A stretch of DNA of 64,000 nucleotides from Kitasatospora sp. MAA4 (GTDB lineage Bacteria > Actinomycetota > Actinomycetes > Streptomycetales > Streptomycetaceae): NCBI RefSeq assembly GCF_029893355.1, contig NZ_JARZAI010000015.1:124001-188000 (forward strand), in the 5' to 3' direction. How positions within the stretch are numbered: the first letter of the stretch is position 1; each line of letters starts with the position of its first letter. This document shows, in pieces, positions 9,301 to 17,434 of this stretch. A program made the translations under genes and the position numbers. A model generated the notes under the pieces. That model searched no databases. It was not told the DNA's origin and saw nothing but the letters and a program-made list of their open reading frames with translations.

Positions 9301-11861
9301 GCCCGGTGGTAGTGGATCACCGCCATGCCGGCGGGCACCGTGGAGACCGGTCCCGGATCGCTGGTGTAGACGGTCGGATCACCGTCCTTGAGCCAGACCT
9401 CGCCGGTCGCGCCGACGTCGATGTGCCGGTCTGCCGAGCCGTCCTTGGTGCCGTTGTTCTCGACGATGAACCCGACGTCGGAGGCAGCGCTGTTCAACTT
9501 GACGTAGGCGAAGGCGCCGTACGCGTCGCGCCCGACGAAGGGGTGCCCGGCGGGCCAGCTGGTGCCCTCGCCGTCGGCGATGTCGCCCCAGGCGTAGAGG
9601 TTCCAGCCGTCGTAGTTGCCGTCCCTGCGCTGGTAGTGCACGACGGCGTACGGGCGCGCGGTGGCGGTCGGCGGGGGCTGCGGGGCGGGGGTGCCGGTGG
9701 TGAAGCTCGCGGTGGCGGAGCTCAGGTGGCCGCTGGAGTCCTGGACGACCGCCTTGTAGTGGACCACCGTGCCGGGGGCGACGGCGCTCAGGTCCTGGGT
9801 CACCTTGTCGGCGCCGGTGTCGGAGCCGCCGAGGGTCTGCCAGGGGCCGTCGCCGATCTGCGCGGCGAAGGTGGTCCGGTGGAAGCCGTCGCCGCCGACG
9901 CTCGCGCCGACCGTGACGGTGCCGGTGGAGCCGGCGGCGGGCGGGTTCAGCGTGATCGCGGGCGCGGCGGCCACCGGGGCGAGCTTGCCCGCGGCCTTGT
10001 AGAGCACCGAGGAGAGCGCCGGGACGGTCACCGTGACCTTGCGGTCGGCGCCGCTGGTCAGCTTCTGCCCGGTACTCGGATACAGCTGGTCGAAGCCCAT
10101 CGCAGCCGAGTAGGTGTCCAGCGTGACGGTCTTCGGCTCGGTCGCGTTGTTGACCGCGACCAGGTACTCCACCTGCTGCTTCGCATCGATCCGGGAGAAC
10201 GCGTAGACGCCGGGGCCGTCGGCGGCGTACCGCTCGATCTGCGCGCCGTCGGCCAGCGCGGGGTTCGCCCTGCGCAGCGCGGCGAGGTCGGCGATGCCCT
10301 GGTAGAGCGGGCCGCTCTGGCCGTAGCGGTCGGCCGAGCCCGGGACGCCGCCGATCACCGCGTCGCTGTTGTACGAGGCGACCTTGGAGGCGAACATGTC
10401 CTGCCGCGCGTCCTTGTCGCCGCCCGGGCCGGTGAAGCCCTGCTCGTCGCCGTAGTAGACGACGGGCTGGCCGCGGGTCAGGAACTGCAGCTGGTCGGAG
10501 AGCTGGTCCTTGGCGAGCAGCATGGCCGGGTCCGCGCCGGGGTTGTCGGCCTGCAGGAAGCTGCCGATCCGGCCCATGTCGTGGTTGCCGGTGAAGGTCG
10601 GCAGCTCGTAGGCGTTGGTGTCGGCCGTGGTGTAGCGGTAGTCCTGCGCGTAGAGGGCGGCCAGCGCCTGGGCAGAGCCGCCCTGCGAGACGTAGCGGCG
10701 GGCCGCGTCCTGGAACGGGAAGTCCAGGGTGGCCTGCAACTTGCCCTTGGTCACGTACGGCGAGGTGACCGCCGGGTCGGCGTCGTAGACCTCGCCGAAC
10801 ATGAAGAAGTTCTTGTTGCCCTGCTTGGTGGCGTACGCCTTCAGGGCCGGCGCCCACTGCTGCCAGAAGGCCATGTCGACGTTCTTGACGGTGTCGATCC
10901 GGAAGCCGTCGACGCCGGTCTGCTTGACCCAGTCCTGGTAGATCTTCTCGAAGCCCTGGACGACCTTGGGGTTCTGGGTGTCCAGGTCGTCCAGGCCGGA
11001 GAAGTCGCCCTCGGTGCCGGACTCGCCGGCGAAGGTCGAGTCGCCGCGGTTGTGGTAGAGCGAAGGGTCGTTCAGCCAGGCCGGTGTCTTGGCCTTCGGG
11101 TCGGTGACGACCGGGGTGTAGGGGAACGAGTTCGCGGTCAGCTTCGGGTACGCGGTGCTCCCGGTGGCCGCGTCGGCGTTGGCGACGGCGGTCTCGTCGA
11201 CCGGCGCGCCGTCCTTGTCGAGCGTGGGGTAGGCGCCGGTGGAGCGGTAGGCGCTGCCCGGCTGGGCATAGGAGATGACGTCGGCGGTGTGGTTGGTGAT
11301 GACGTCGAAGAAGACCTTGATGCCGCGGGCGTGCGCCTTCGCTATCAGCTCCTTGAGCTGGGCGTTGGTGCCGAAGTGCGGGTCGACCTGGGTGAAGTCG
11401 GTGATCCAGTAGCCGTGGTAGCCGGCCGAGGCCGCGTCCCCGGTGCCCTGGACCGGCTTGTTCTTGAAGATCGGGGCCATCCAGATCGCCGTGGTGCCGA
11501 GGTTCTGGATGTAGTCGAGCTTGTCGATCACGCCTTGCAGATCGCCACCGTGGTAGAAGCCCTTGTCGGTGGGGTCGAGGCCGTTGTCCATCCGGCTGCC
11601 GGTGATGCCGCCGGTGTCGTTGCCGGGGTCGCCGTTGGCGAAGCGGTCCGGCAGGACGAAGTAGTACTGCTCGCGGGTCAGGTCGTGGCGGTCCGCGGTG
11701 GCGGCCAGCTGCCGGTCCGAGGGCGGCGGCGGGGCCGCGGCGGCGATGGCCAGCGGCGCCGAGCCGAGCGAGGCGGCGGTCAGCGCGACGGCCAGCAGCA
11801 CCCCGCTGCGTGGTCGGCTTCGTCTGATGGTCCGGACGGGGCGGAGCTGAACAGCGGCCAC
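6333..11861 (-). CDS. Secreted bifunctional alpha-amylase/pullulanase (pullulanase-type alpha-1,6-glucosidase)
   Basis: 1842 residues, GTG start with AAGGGAG upstream; signal peptide about 1-43. Domain order: an N-terminal GH13 barrel (about 60-620) with Asp323 (GFRID), Glu357 (FGEVYD) and Asp428 (TGNHD); an all-beta linker (about 630-725); two CBM41-like modules, each with a HY..RDG.YDGW motif (740-830 and 848-935); a pullulanase N-terminal domain; a CBM48-like domain (about 1100-1190); and a GH13_14 pullulanase barrel with YNWGYDP (1318-1324), Asp1437 (GFRFD), Glu1474 (YGEGW) and Asp1607 (DAHD), then a C-terminal beta domain. It should cut both alpha-1,4 and alpha-1,6 links of starch or pullulan outside the cell. 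Both active sites look intact. Confidence 0.95.
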   Translation of the reverse strand: MAAVQLRPVRTIRRSRPRSGVLLAVALTAASLGSAPLAIAAAAPPPPSDRQLAATADRHDLTREQYYFVLPDRFANGDPGNDTGGITGSRMDNGLDPTDKGFYHGGDLQGVIDKLDYIQNLGTTAIWMAPIFKNKPVQGTGDAASAGYHGYWITDFTQVDPHFGTNAQLKELIAKAHARGIKVFFDVITNHTADVISYAQPGSAYRSTGAYPTLDKDGAPVDETAVANADAATGSTAYPKLTANSFPYTPVVTDPKAKTPAWLNDPSLYHNRGDSTFAGESGTEGDFSGLDDLDTQNPKVVQGFEKIYQDWVKQTGVDGFRIDTVKNVDMAFWQQWAPALKAYATKQGNKNFFMFGEVYDADPAVTSPYVTKGKLQATLDFPFQDAARRYVSQGGSAQALAALYAQDYRYTTADTNAYELPTFTGNHDMGRIGSFLQADNPGADPAMLLAKDQLSDQLQFLTRGQPVVYYGDEQGFTGPGGDKDARQDMFASKVASYNSDAVIGGVPGSADRYGQSGPLYQGIADLAALRRANPALADGAQIERYAADGPGVYAFSRIDAKQQVEYLVAVNNATEPKTVTLDTYSAAMGFDQLYPSTGQKLTSGADRKVTVTVPALSSVLYKAAGKLAPVAAAPAITLNPPAAGSTGTVTVGASVGGDGFHRTTFAAQIGDGPWQTLGGSDTGADKVTQDLSAVAPGTVVHYKAVVQDSSGHLSSATASFTTGTPAPQPPPTATARPYAVVHYQRRDGNYDGWNLYAWGDIADGEGTSWPAGHPFVGRDAYGAFAYVKLNSAASDVGFIVENNGTKDGSADRHIDVGATGEVWLKDGDPTVYTSDPGPVSTVPAGMAVIHYHRADGAYDGWGLHDWTGAATPTDWTHPLQPARKDAFGDVFEVPLAAGATSLSYILHNGDTKDQSADQSLDLATFGHEVWVIGGQPGYLLPQVATNSAQLDLGTAKAQWIDANTVVVPPGYGAGDGALNGGTSAQLVYDPAGGITVDKGVLSKQGYWLRLNPVAGGLTDAQKKKYPNLAGYRAFAVDPRDTARVGKALRSQLAFTEHLPNGAVLAATGVQIPGVLDALYAGGASKAALGPVYSGGASWWPWDRKVTLSLWAPTAADVSVQLFDGPTGGTPRTVPMHRDDATGVWSLTGDRWQLDGRYYQYQVKVWAPSVQQEVVNLVTDPYSVALSTDSQRSLVADLASAPAKPAGWDGSSSPQPIPAVKQQIQELHVRDFSAADTTVPAAERGTYLAFTQSQSAGMQHLRDLAKAGVTTVHLLPTFDNSSIPPASEQKLPACDLAALAANSDKQQACIAAVQADDAYNWGYDPVHYTVPEGAYSTDPTGLGRTVQFRQMVQAMHQVGLRVVLDVVYNHTAAAGQDPHSVLDRIVPGYYQRLSDTGAVTTDSCCADTAPEHAMMDKLVVDSVVTWARQYKVDGFRFDLMGLDPKSTMLDVQSALRKLTPQHDGVDGSSLFLYGEGWNFGVVANNARFEQATQQNMAGTGIATFDDRVRDAGRGGNFMLSSAQQQGFASGLFTDPNGSAANGTPDQQKAALLHQMDQIKVGLTGDLAGYAFTDSSGKPVTGAGVDYGGSPTGYAAEPGDAVSYVDAHDNTDLFDALAYKLPTSTSPADRARMQALGLSLTALTEGPGFAQAGSDLLRSKSLDSNSFNSGDWFNAIHWQCADGNGWGHGLPMAADNQSMWPTAGALLADPRLTVGCPQITGASAQYQAFLAIKQSSPLFALSTAAQVQQRLSYPLSGTPGETPGVITMHLDGTGLAGAEKGITVVFNATPTAQTQTVAGLQGSTQALHPAQADGADPVVKQSVFDPASGTFTVPARTVAVFVQH

Positions 11862-11911
11862 AGCGGGCTCCCTTGGGCGGGACGTCGTCGTCGAGTGGCT
11901 GGACGCTAGCG

Positions 11912-11951
11912 CTTGAAATATGTTTCAGCAAGATGCTGAAAGGATTTCAAG
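11912..11951. promoter_or_regulatory. Nested palindromic operator upstream of the pullulanase gene
   Basis: Outer arms CTTGAAAT (11912-11919) and ATTTCAAG (11944-11951) enclose a second perfect palindrome, TTTCAGCA (11923-11930) and TGCTGAAA (11934-11941) around AGA. It contains TTTCAGCAAG, shared with the amylase operator. Likely a MalR/LacI-type site; inferred from family knowledge. Confidence 0.65.
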
Positions 11952-12019
11952 CCCTGTTCCCCCAGGCCCCGAGGGGCCCGCCTCGCAGCCCACGTTGCGA
12001 ACGAGTAACAATGGAACGC

Positions 12020-12118
12020 ATGTGTGTCTCTCCGACGCGCCGTACTCGCGCGCCTCGTGCCGCCTCCCCCACGCCGGTCGGGGGTAGCCATCTAGCACTG
12101 TGGGAGGACAGCCGGTGA
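12020..12118 (+). CDS. Possible 32-residue upstream micro-ORF coupled to the PAP2 gene
   Basis: ATG at 12020 (an in-frame ATG lies at 12011) opens a short Arg/Pro-rich frame beginning MCVSPTRRTRAPR. It ends in a TGA that overlaps the GTG start of the next gene by 4 bp (GTGA). TAACAAT, a plausible -10, lies 7 nt before ATG 12020, so the message could be leaderless. No domain is recognised. It may be a leader peptide that couples translation, or chance. The alternative is that the 5' end of the PAP2 gene simply lies in this frame's shadow. Confidence 0.4.
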   Translation: MCVSPTRRTRAPRAASPTPVGGSHLALWEDSR

Positions 12119-13140
12119 CGAATCCACGACCAGAGGATGATCGGACGGCCACGGAACGTCTGGCAGACTTCTCGTCCATGGGGGAACCGACCGAGAACCA
12201 TGAGCCAGGCGCCGAGCGCGCGGCCAAGGCCTCCGCAGGCGGTTCCGTCGCAGCACCTCGCCCGATGGACGAGGTGGCCGACGGAGCCACCGGGAGCACC
12301 GGCCTGCGGGGCGCTACCGCCCTGCGCACCCGGATCGGCGCCCAGCGCCGCGTCCCGGTCCGCCCGCGGCTGCTCTTCGAGCTCGCGCTGATCGGCATCA
12401 GCTACTGGCTGTACTCGCTGGTGCGCAACGCGGTGCCCGAGCAGGCCGCGATCGCACAGCAGCACGCCTCCTGGGTCTGGCACGTCGAGCAGACCCTGGG
12501 CATCGCCGTCGAGCGCTCGATCAACCACGGCATGAACTCGGTCACCTGGCTGATCGTCGGGATGAACTACTACTACGCGACGCTGCACTTCATCATGACC
12601 ATCGGCGTCCTGGTGTGGCTCTACCGCCGCCATCCCGGCCGCTACGCGGCAAGCCGGACGGTGCTCTTCATCACCACCAGCATCGCCCTGGTCGGCTTCT
12701 ACTTCTACCCGCTGGCCCCGCCACGGCTGATGACCAACGGCAACTTCATCGGCACCGTCGAGGCCCACCACACCTGGGGCTCGCTGGCCTCGGGCCCCGG
12801 CGCCAGCGTCTCCAACCAGTTCGCGGCGATGCCCTCGATGCACATCGGCTGGTCGCTCTGGTGCGGCCTGACGATGTTCTTCCTGGCCGAGCGGACCTGG
12901 GTCCGGGCCCTGGGCCTGGCCTATCCGACGGCCACCCTGCTGGTGATCATCTCGACCGCCAACCACTTCTGGATGGACGCCGTCGGCGGCGCGCTCTGCC
13001 TGGGCATCGGCTTCCTGTGCACGCGGTTGTTCTATCACCGCTGGGCCTACCAGTTCCCGCAGATCCCGGCGGCCTGGCAGGACAGCGCCCACGCGGTGCC
13101 CGAGCAGCGCCCGAGCCCGATCGGCGCCGGCAGCCGCTAG
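12115..13140 (+). CDS. PAP2-superfamily membrane phosphatase/transferase (inositolphosphotransferase-like)
   Basis: 341 residues. GTG at 12115 is chosen because GGGAGGA lies just upstream; a GTG 15 bp earlier would swallow that site. The first 75 residues are polar and disordered, then about six membrane segments. PAP2_3-type motifs are visible: PSMH with His243 and ANHFWMD with His284 and Asp288, which form the phosphate-binding and catalytic set. Such proteins act on lipid phosphates or transfer phospho-head groups at the membrane; the exact substrate is not clear. A short upstream frame overlaps its start. Confidence 0.85.
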   Translation: MTNPRPEDDRTATERLADFSSMGEPTENHEPGAERAAKASAGGSVAAPRPMDEVADGATGSTGLRGATALRTRIGAQRRVPVRPRLLFELALIGISYWLYSLVRNAVPEQAAIAQQHASWVWHVEQTLGIAVERSINHGMNSVTWLIVGMNYYYATLHFIMTIGVLVWLYRRHPGRYAASRTVLFITTSIALVGFYFYPLAPPRLMTNGNFIGTVEAHHTWGSLASGPGASVSNQFAAMPSMHIGWSLWCGLTMFFLAERTWVRALGLAYPTATLLVIISTANHFWMDAVGGALCLGIGFLCTRLFYHRWAYQFPQIPAAWQDSAHAVPEQRPSPIGAGSR

Positions 13141-13146
13141 GCACGT

Positions 13147-16100
13147 TCACCCGTAGAAGAGCCGCTCCACCACGCTGCGCGCCCGCCGCGTGGTGCGCCG
13201 GTAGTCGTCCACCAGCTCGCCGGAGTGCCCCTCCCCGTACCCGAGGTAGCGGGCCACTCCGGCCAGTTCGCGCGCCTCGCCGGGGAAGCTGTCGCCCGGG
13301 CGCCCGCGCACCAGCATCACCGCGCTGCGCACCCGCGAGGCCAGCACCCAGGCGGCATCCAGCACCTCGGCGTCCTCGACCGCCAGCAGCCCGGCGTCGT
13401 GCGCCGCGAGCAGCGCCCGCCTGGTCCGGGTGGTGCGCAGGCCGGGCAGGTGGTGCCCGTGCTGGAGCTGGAGCAGCTGCACCGTCCACTCGACGTCGGC
13501 CAGGCCGCCGCGCCCGATCTTGGTGTGCGTGGTCGGGTCGGCGCCGCGCGGCAGCCGCTCGCTCTCGATCCGCGCCTTGATCCGGCGGATCTCCAGCAGG
13601 TCCCGCTCCGGCACGCCCTGCACCGGGTAGCGCAGCGGGTCGATCAGCGCGCGGAACCGCAGCCCGAGGTCGGCGTCGCCGGCGATCGGCTCGGCCCGCA
13701 GCAGCGCCTGGCTCTCCCAGACGTGCGACCAGCGCGCGTAGTACGCCGCGTACGAGCCCAGGGTGCGCACCAGCGGCCCCTGCCGGCCCTCGGGGCGCAG
13801 GTCCGCGTCGACCAGCAGCGGCGGCTCGGTGGACGGCGCGGCGAGCAGGGTGCGCAGCTCGTTGCAGACCGCCCGGGCGGCCGCGGTCGCGTCGTGCTCG
13901 GTGTCCGGGAGCGGTTCGTGGACGAAGAGGACGTCCGCGTCCGAGCCGTAGCCCAGCTCGTGGCCGCCGAACCGGCCCATCGCGATCACCGCGATCCTGG
14001 TCGGCAGCGGTTCGCCGTGCGCCGCCTCCCAACCCGCCGTGCAGGCGGTCAGCGCCCCCTGCAGGGTGGCCGCGTTGAGCGCGGTGAGCGCGCCGGCCGC
14101 GCCCTCCAGCGCCTCGCCCGGATCCTCGCCGAACCGGCCCAGCACGTCGGCCGCCGCCGTCCGGAACAGCTCGCGGCGGCGCACCGATCGGGCCGCCACG
14201 ACCGCCGCACCCGGCCCCGGCGCCCGGCCGACCGCGGCCAGGATCTCCTGCTCCAGCGCCGCCCGGCCGCGCGGCTCCAGGCCCTGCGGGTCGCCCAGCA
14301 TCGCCACCGCCTCGGGGGCCCGCAGCAGCAGGTCGGGGGCCAGCCGCCCGGCCGACAGAATCCGGGCCAGCTGCTCGGCGGCCGCGCTCTCGTCGCGCAG
14401 CAGCCGCAGGTACCAGGGGGTGCGGCCGAGCGCGTCGGAGACCTGGCGGAAGCCCAGCAGCCCGGCGTCCGGGTCGGCGGAGTCGGCGAACCAGGCGAGC
14501 AGCACCGGCAGCAGCGTCCGCTGGATGGCGGCCTTGCGGCTGACCCCGGCGGCCAGCGCCCCCAGATGGCGCAGCGCCGCGGACGGGTCGGCGAAGCCGA
14601 GCGCCTCCAGCCGGGCCTTGGCCGCCGCCGGGCTCATCGCGGCCGTCCCCGGGGTCAGCGCCTCGCCCGCCGAGAGCCCGGCCACCGCGTCCAGCAGCGG
14701 GCGGTAGAAGAGCTTCTCGTGCAGGCGCCGGACCTCCAGCGCGTGCCGCTTCCACTCCCGTTCCAGCGCGGCCACCGGGTCGGCCCGGGTGTCGTCGTTG
14801 ATCATCGACGCCATCGAGCGGGCCAGTCGCCGCAGGTCGGCCGGGTCGGTGGGCATCAGGTGGGTGCGCCGCAGCCGGTACAGCTGGATCCGGTGCTCCA
14901 ACGAGCGCAGGAACCGGTACGCGGAGTCCAGCGAGGCCGCGTCGGCCCGCCCGACGTACCCGCCGGCCGAGAGCGCGGCGAGCGCCTCCAGGGTGTTGGC
15001 GCTGTGCAGCGCCGGATCGGTGCGGCCGTGCACCAGCTGAAGCAGCTGGACGGAGAACTCCACGTCCCGCAGGCCCCCCGGGCCCAGCTTGAGCTGGCGG
15101 TCCAGCTCGGTGGCCGGGATCGCCTCGATCACCCGGCGGCGCATCCGCTGCACGTCCGCCACGAAGTTCTCCCGCTCGGCCGCCTGCCAGACCATCGGCG
15201 CCAGCGCCTCGACGTACGCCGCGCCCAGCGCCTCGTCCCCCGCGACCGGGCGGGCCTTGAGCAGCGCCTGGAACTCCCAGGTCTTGGCCCACCGCTGGTA
15301 GTAGGCCAGATGGCTGGCCAGCGTGCGGACCAGCGGTCCGTTGCGGCCCTCGGGGCGCAGGTTGGCGTCGACCGGCCAGATCGTGCCCTCCCCGGTGGTG
15401 TCCGAGCAGAGCCGCATCATCCGGGCGGCCAGCCGGGTGGCGGCCTGCAGCGCGCGGTGCTCCTCGACGCCCTCGCGGGCCTCCGCGACGAAGATCACGT
15501 CCACGTCGGAGACGTAGTTGAGCTCCCGTCCGCCGCACTTGCCCATCGCGATCACCGCCAGCCGGCAGGCGTCGGCCGCCTCCTGGTCCTGCTCGGCGGC
15601 GATCGCCAGGGCGGTGCGCAGCGTGGCGGCGGCCAGGTCGGCCAGCTCGGCGGCGGCCTTGGCCAGGTCGGTGGTCGCGGTCAGGTCGCGGGCGGCGATG
15701 GTCAGCAGGCAGCGCCGGTAGCCGGCCCGCAGCGCGTCGGCGGGGTTGTCCGGCCTGGCCGCCACGCACCCGGCCAGCTCGTGGTGGAACTCCGCGGTGC
15801 CGGGGTGCATGTCGAAGACGTCGAAGGTGACCAGGGTGTGCCAGTCGCGCGGATGCCCCGCCAGGTGGTCGCCGAGCGCGGCGGAGGCGCCCAGCACGCC
15901 CAGCAGCCGGTCGCGCAGCGGCTTGGAGGTGGTGAGCGTGTCGCGCAGCGTGTGCCGCTCGGAGTCCTCCAGCGCCTCCAGCAGCCGGGCCAGGCCCAGC
16001 AGGGCGAGGTCGGGATCCGCGGTGGCGCCGAGCGCGTCGAGCAGCACCGGATCGTCGGCCAGCCCGGTCAGGGCGGGGGCCGAGAGCCGCCGGACGGCCG

Positions 16101-16173
16101 CCTCGGGGTCCGTGAAGCCGCGGCGTACCAGCCGGACCTCCGGCCTGCTGGTACGGCTGCCCGCTGCCGTCAT
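13147..16173 (-). CDS. glnE: Glutamine synthetase adenylyltransferase/adenylyl-removing enzyme
   Basis: 1008 residues. ATG at 16173 is preferred over the upstream in-frame start at 16257 because GAGGAGG precedes it. Two nucleotidyltransferase domains are visible: the N-terminal one with KCGGRELNYVSDVD near residue 211 (deadenylylation) and the C-terminal one with GRFGGHELGYGSDAD near 734 (adenylylation). Length fits actinobacterial GlnE. It adenylylates type-I glutamine synthetase to lower its activity when nitrogen is plentiful. The glutamine synthetase-like gene at 17394-18755 is not the obvious target, since it lacks a clear adenylylation-site motif. Confidence 0.95.
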   Translation of the reverse strand: MTAAGSRTSRPEVRLVRRGFTDPEAAVRRLSAPALTGLADDPVLLDALGATADPDLALLGLARLLEALEDSERHTLRDTLTTSKPLRDRLLGVLGASAALGDHLAGHPRDWHTLVTFDVFDMHPGTAEFHHELAGCVAARPDNPADALRAGYRRCLLTIAARDLTATTDLAKAAAELADLAAATLRTALAIAAEQDQEAADACRLAVIAMGKCGGRELNYVSDVDVIFVAEAREGVEEHRALQAATRLAARMMRLCSDTTGEGTIWPVDANLRPEGRNGPLVRTLASHLAYYQRWAKTWEFQALLKARPVAGDEALGAAYVEALAPMVWQAAERENFVADVQRMRRRVIEAIPATELDRQLKLGPGGLRDVEFSVQLLQLVHGRTDPALHSANTLEALAALSAGGYVGRADAASLDSAYRFLRSLEHRIQLYRLRRTHLMPTDPADLRRLARSMASMINDDTRADPVAALEREWKRHALEVRRLHEKLFYRPLLDAVAGLSAGEALTPGTAAMSPAAAKARLEALGFADPSAALRHLGALAAGVSRKAAIQRTLLPVLLAWFADSADPDAGLLGFRQVSDALGRTPWYLRLLRDESAAAEQLARILSAGRLAPDLLLRAPEAVAMLGDPQGLEPRGRAALEQEILAAVGRAPGPGAAVVAARSVRRRELFRTAAADVLGRFGEDPGEALEGAAGALTALNAATLQGALTACTAGWEAAHGEPLPTRIAVIAMGRFGGHELGYGSDADVLFVHEPLPDTEHDATAAARAVCNELRTLLAAPSTEPPLLVDADLRPEGRQGPLVRTLGSYAAYYARWSHVWESQALLRAEPIAGDADLGLRFRALIDPLRYPVQGVPERDLLEIRRIKARIESERLPRGADPTTHTKIGRGGLADVEWTVQLLQLQHGHHLPGLRTTRTRRALLAAHDAGLLAVEDAEVLDAAWVLASRVRSAVMLVRGRPGDSFPGEARELAGVARYLGYGEGHSGELVDDYRRTTRRARSVVERLFYG

Positions 16174-16282
16174 CCGGCGCCTCCTCGTTCGCAACTGATC
16201 ATTTTGTAGCGTAGATGGTTCGCCACCCTCCTTCCCCCGCCCGAGCGAGTGACTCACCGACCGGTCGAACCGTTAGGCCCAG

Positions 16283-17434
16283 GTGTCCGCCTCCTCGCCC
16301 GCCCGGCTGCCCTCCCTGACGGGACTGCGCTTTTGGGCGGCCCTGCTGGTGGTGCTCTACCACCTCGCCCGCCAGGTGGGCCCGCTGCCCTGGCTCGGGC
16401 CGCTGGTCTGGTACGGCCGCAGCGGGGTGACCTTCTTCTTCGTACTCTCCGGCTTCGTCCTCGCCTGGACCTACGACGGCGCCAAGGTGGGCGCAGCCCG
16501 CTTCTACCGCCGCCGGCTCGCCCGGATCTGGCCGCTGCACGCGCTGACCACCGCCCTGTCGGCGGCGGCGTACGCGGCGATCGGCGCGGCCGTGCCGACC
16601 GCCGCGGCGCTCTGGTCCCTGCTGCTGGTGCACCCCTGGGTCCAGGGTCTCGCCAAGGGCGGCAATCCGGCGTCCTGGTCGCTCGGCGACGAGGCCTGGT
16701 TCTACCTGCTGCTGCCCGCCCTGCTGGCGGCGCTGCGCGGCCGTCCCCGGTGCTGGCTCCCGCTCGCCGTGCTCTGCGTGGCGGCCGGACCGGCCCTCTG
16801 GCTCGCCGGTTCGCTGACGAACGACACCGCCCTGCGCTGGTGGCTGCTCGACTACCTGCCACTCTCCCGCACCCCGCAGTTCGTCCTCGGCATGCTGGCC
16901 GGGCTCGCGCTGCGGCGCGGCCGGCTGCCGAGGCTGCGGGCCCACCGGTGGGCGGCCGCGCTGGCCGGCTGGCACCTGCTGCTGGTCCCGTGGTCGCTGG
17001 CCGCCGGCGACGACCTCTGGTACGGCGCGTACTCGGCCGCGCAGTTGGGCCCGGCCGTGCTCTTCGCCGGGCTGATCACGGCGGTCGCCCAGCGCGACCT
17101 GGCCGGCCGCCCTGGCCCGGGGCCCTGGGCGCTGCGCCTGGGGCAGTGGTCGTACGCCTGGTACCTGGTGCAGGAGATCGTGCTGCGACTCTGGCTGCAC
17201 GGGTTCGGCCGCCCCTCCCCCGGCCCGGCCACCGCCGCCGTCTGGCTGCTGCTGACCGCCCTCACCCTGGCCGCCGCCGCCCTTCTCCACCACGCGGTGG
17301 AGGCGCCCTGCGAACGCCTCCTGCGCGGCGGGCGCCACACGCGGACGGGCCCGCTCCCCAGGCAGGGAGCGGGCCCGTCGGACGGACGACGCGTCAGAGC
17401 ACCTGGAGGTTCTTCCGGAGCTCGAACGGGGTGA
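16283..17434 (+). CDS. Acyltransferase 3 family membrane protein (OafA/YrhL-like)
   Basis: 383 residues, GTG start with only weak AGG upstream. The N-terminus carries the family signature LPSLTGLRFWAALLVVLYH, followed by RSGVTFFFVLSGFVLAW and about ten membrane helices. Such enzymes O-acetylate or acylate cell-surface sugars or antibiotics. The hydrophobic part ends near residue 345; the last 40 residues read through the terminator hairpin and overlap the convergent GS gene by 41 bp, so the C-terminus is probably a non-conserved tail. Confidence 0.85.
   Translation: MSASSPARLPSLTGLRFWAALLVVLYHLARQVGPLPWLGPLVWYGRSGVTFFFVLSGFVLAWTYDGAKVGAARFYRRRLARIWPLHALTTALSAAAYAAIGAAVPTAAALWSLLLVHPWVQGLAKGGNPASWSLGDEAWFYLLLPALLAALRGRPRCWLPLAVLCVAAGPALWLAGSLTNDTALRWWLLDYLPLSRTPQFVLGMLAGLALRRGRLPRLRAHRWAAALAGWHLLLVPWSLAAGDDLWYGAYSAAQLGPAVLFAGLITAVAQRDLAGRPGPGPWALRLGQWSYAWYLVQEIVLRLWLHGFGRPSPGPATAAVWLLLTALTLAAAALLHHAVEAPCERLLRGGRHTRTGPLPRQGAGPSDGRRVRAPGGSSGARTG
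17344..17379. terminator. Strong hairpin terminator after the GS-like gene
   Basis: A perfect 15-bp stem (17344-17358 with 17365-17379) with loop CAGGCA starts 15 bp beyond the stop of the leftward GS-like gene and lies inside the 3' end of the acyltransferase frame. Confidence 0.8.

Noticed and set aside
7206..11909. Open frame of 1567 codons on the plus strand opposite the pullulanase gene
   Set aside because: It is the antisense shadow of a well-supported gene with high-GC codon bias; its translation is low-complexity Val/Gly/Arg-rich and has no domain.
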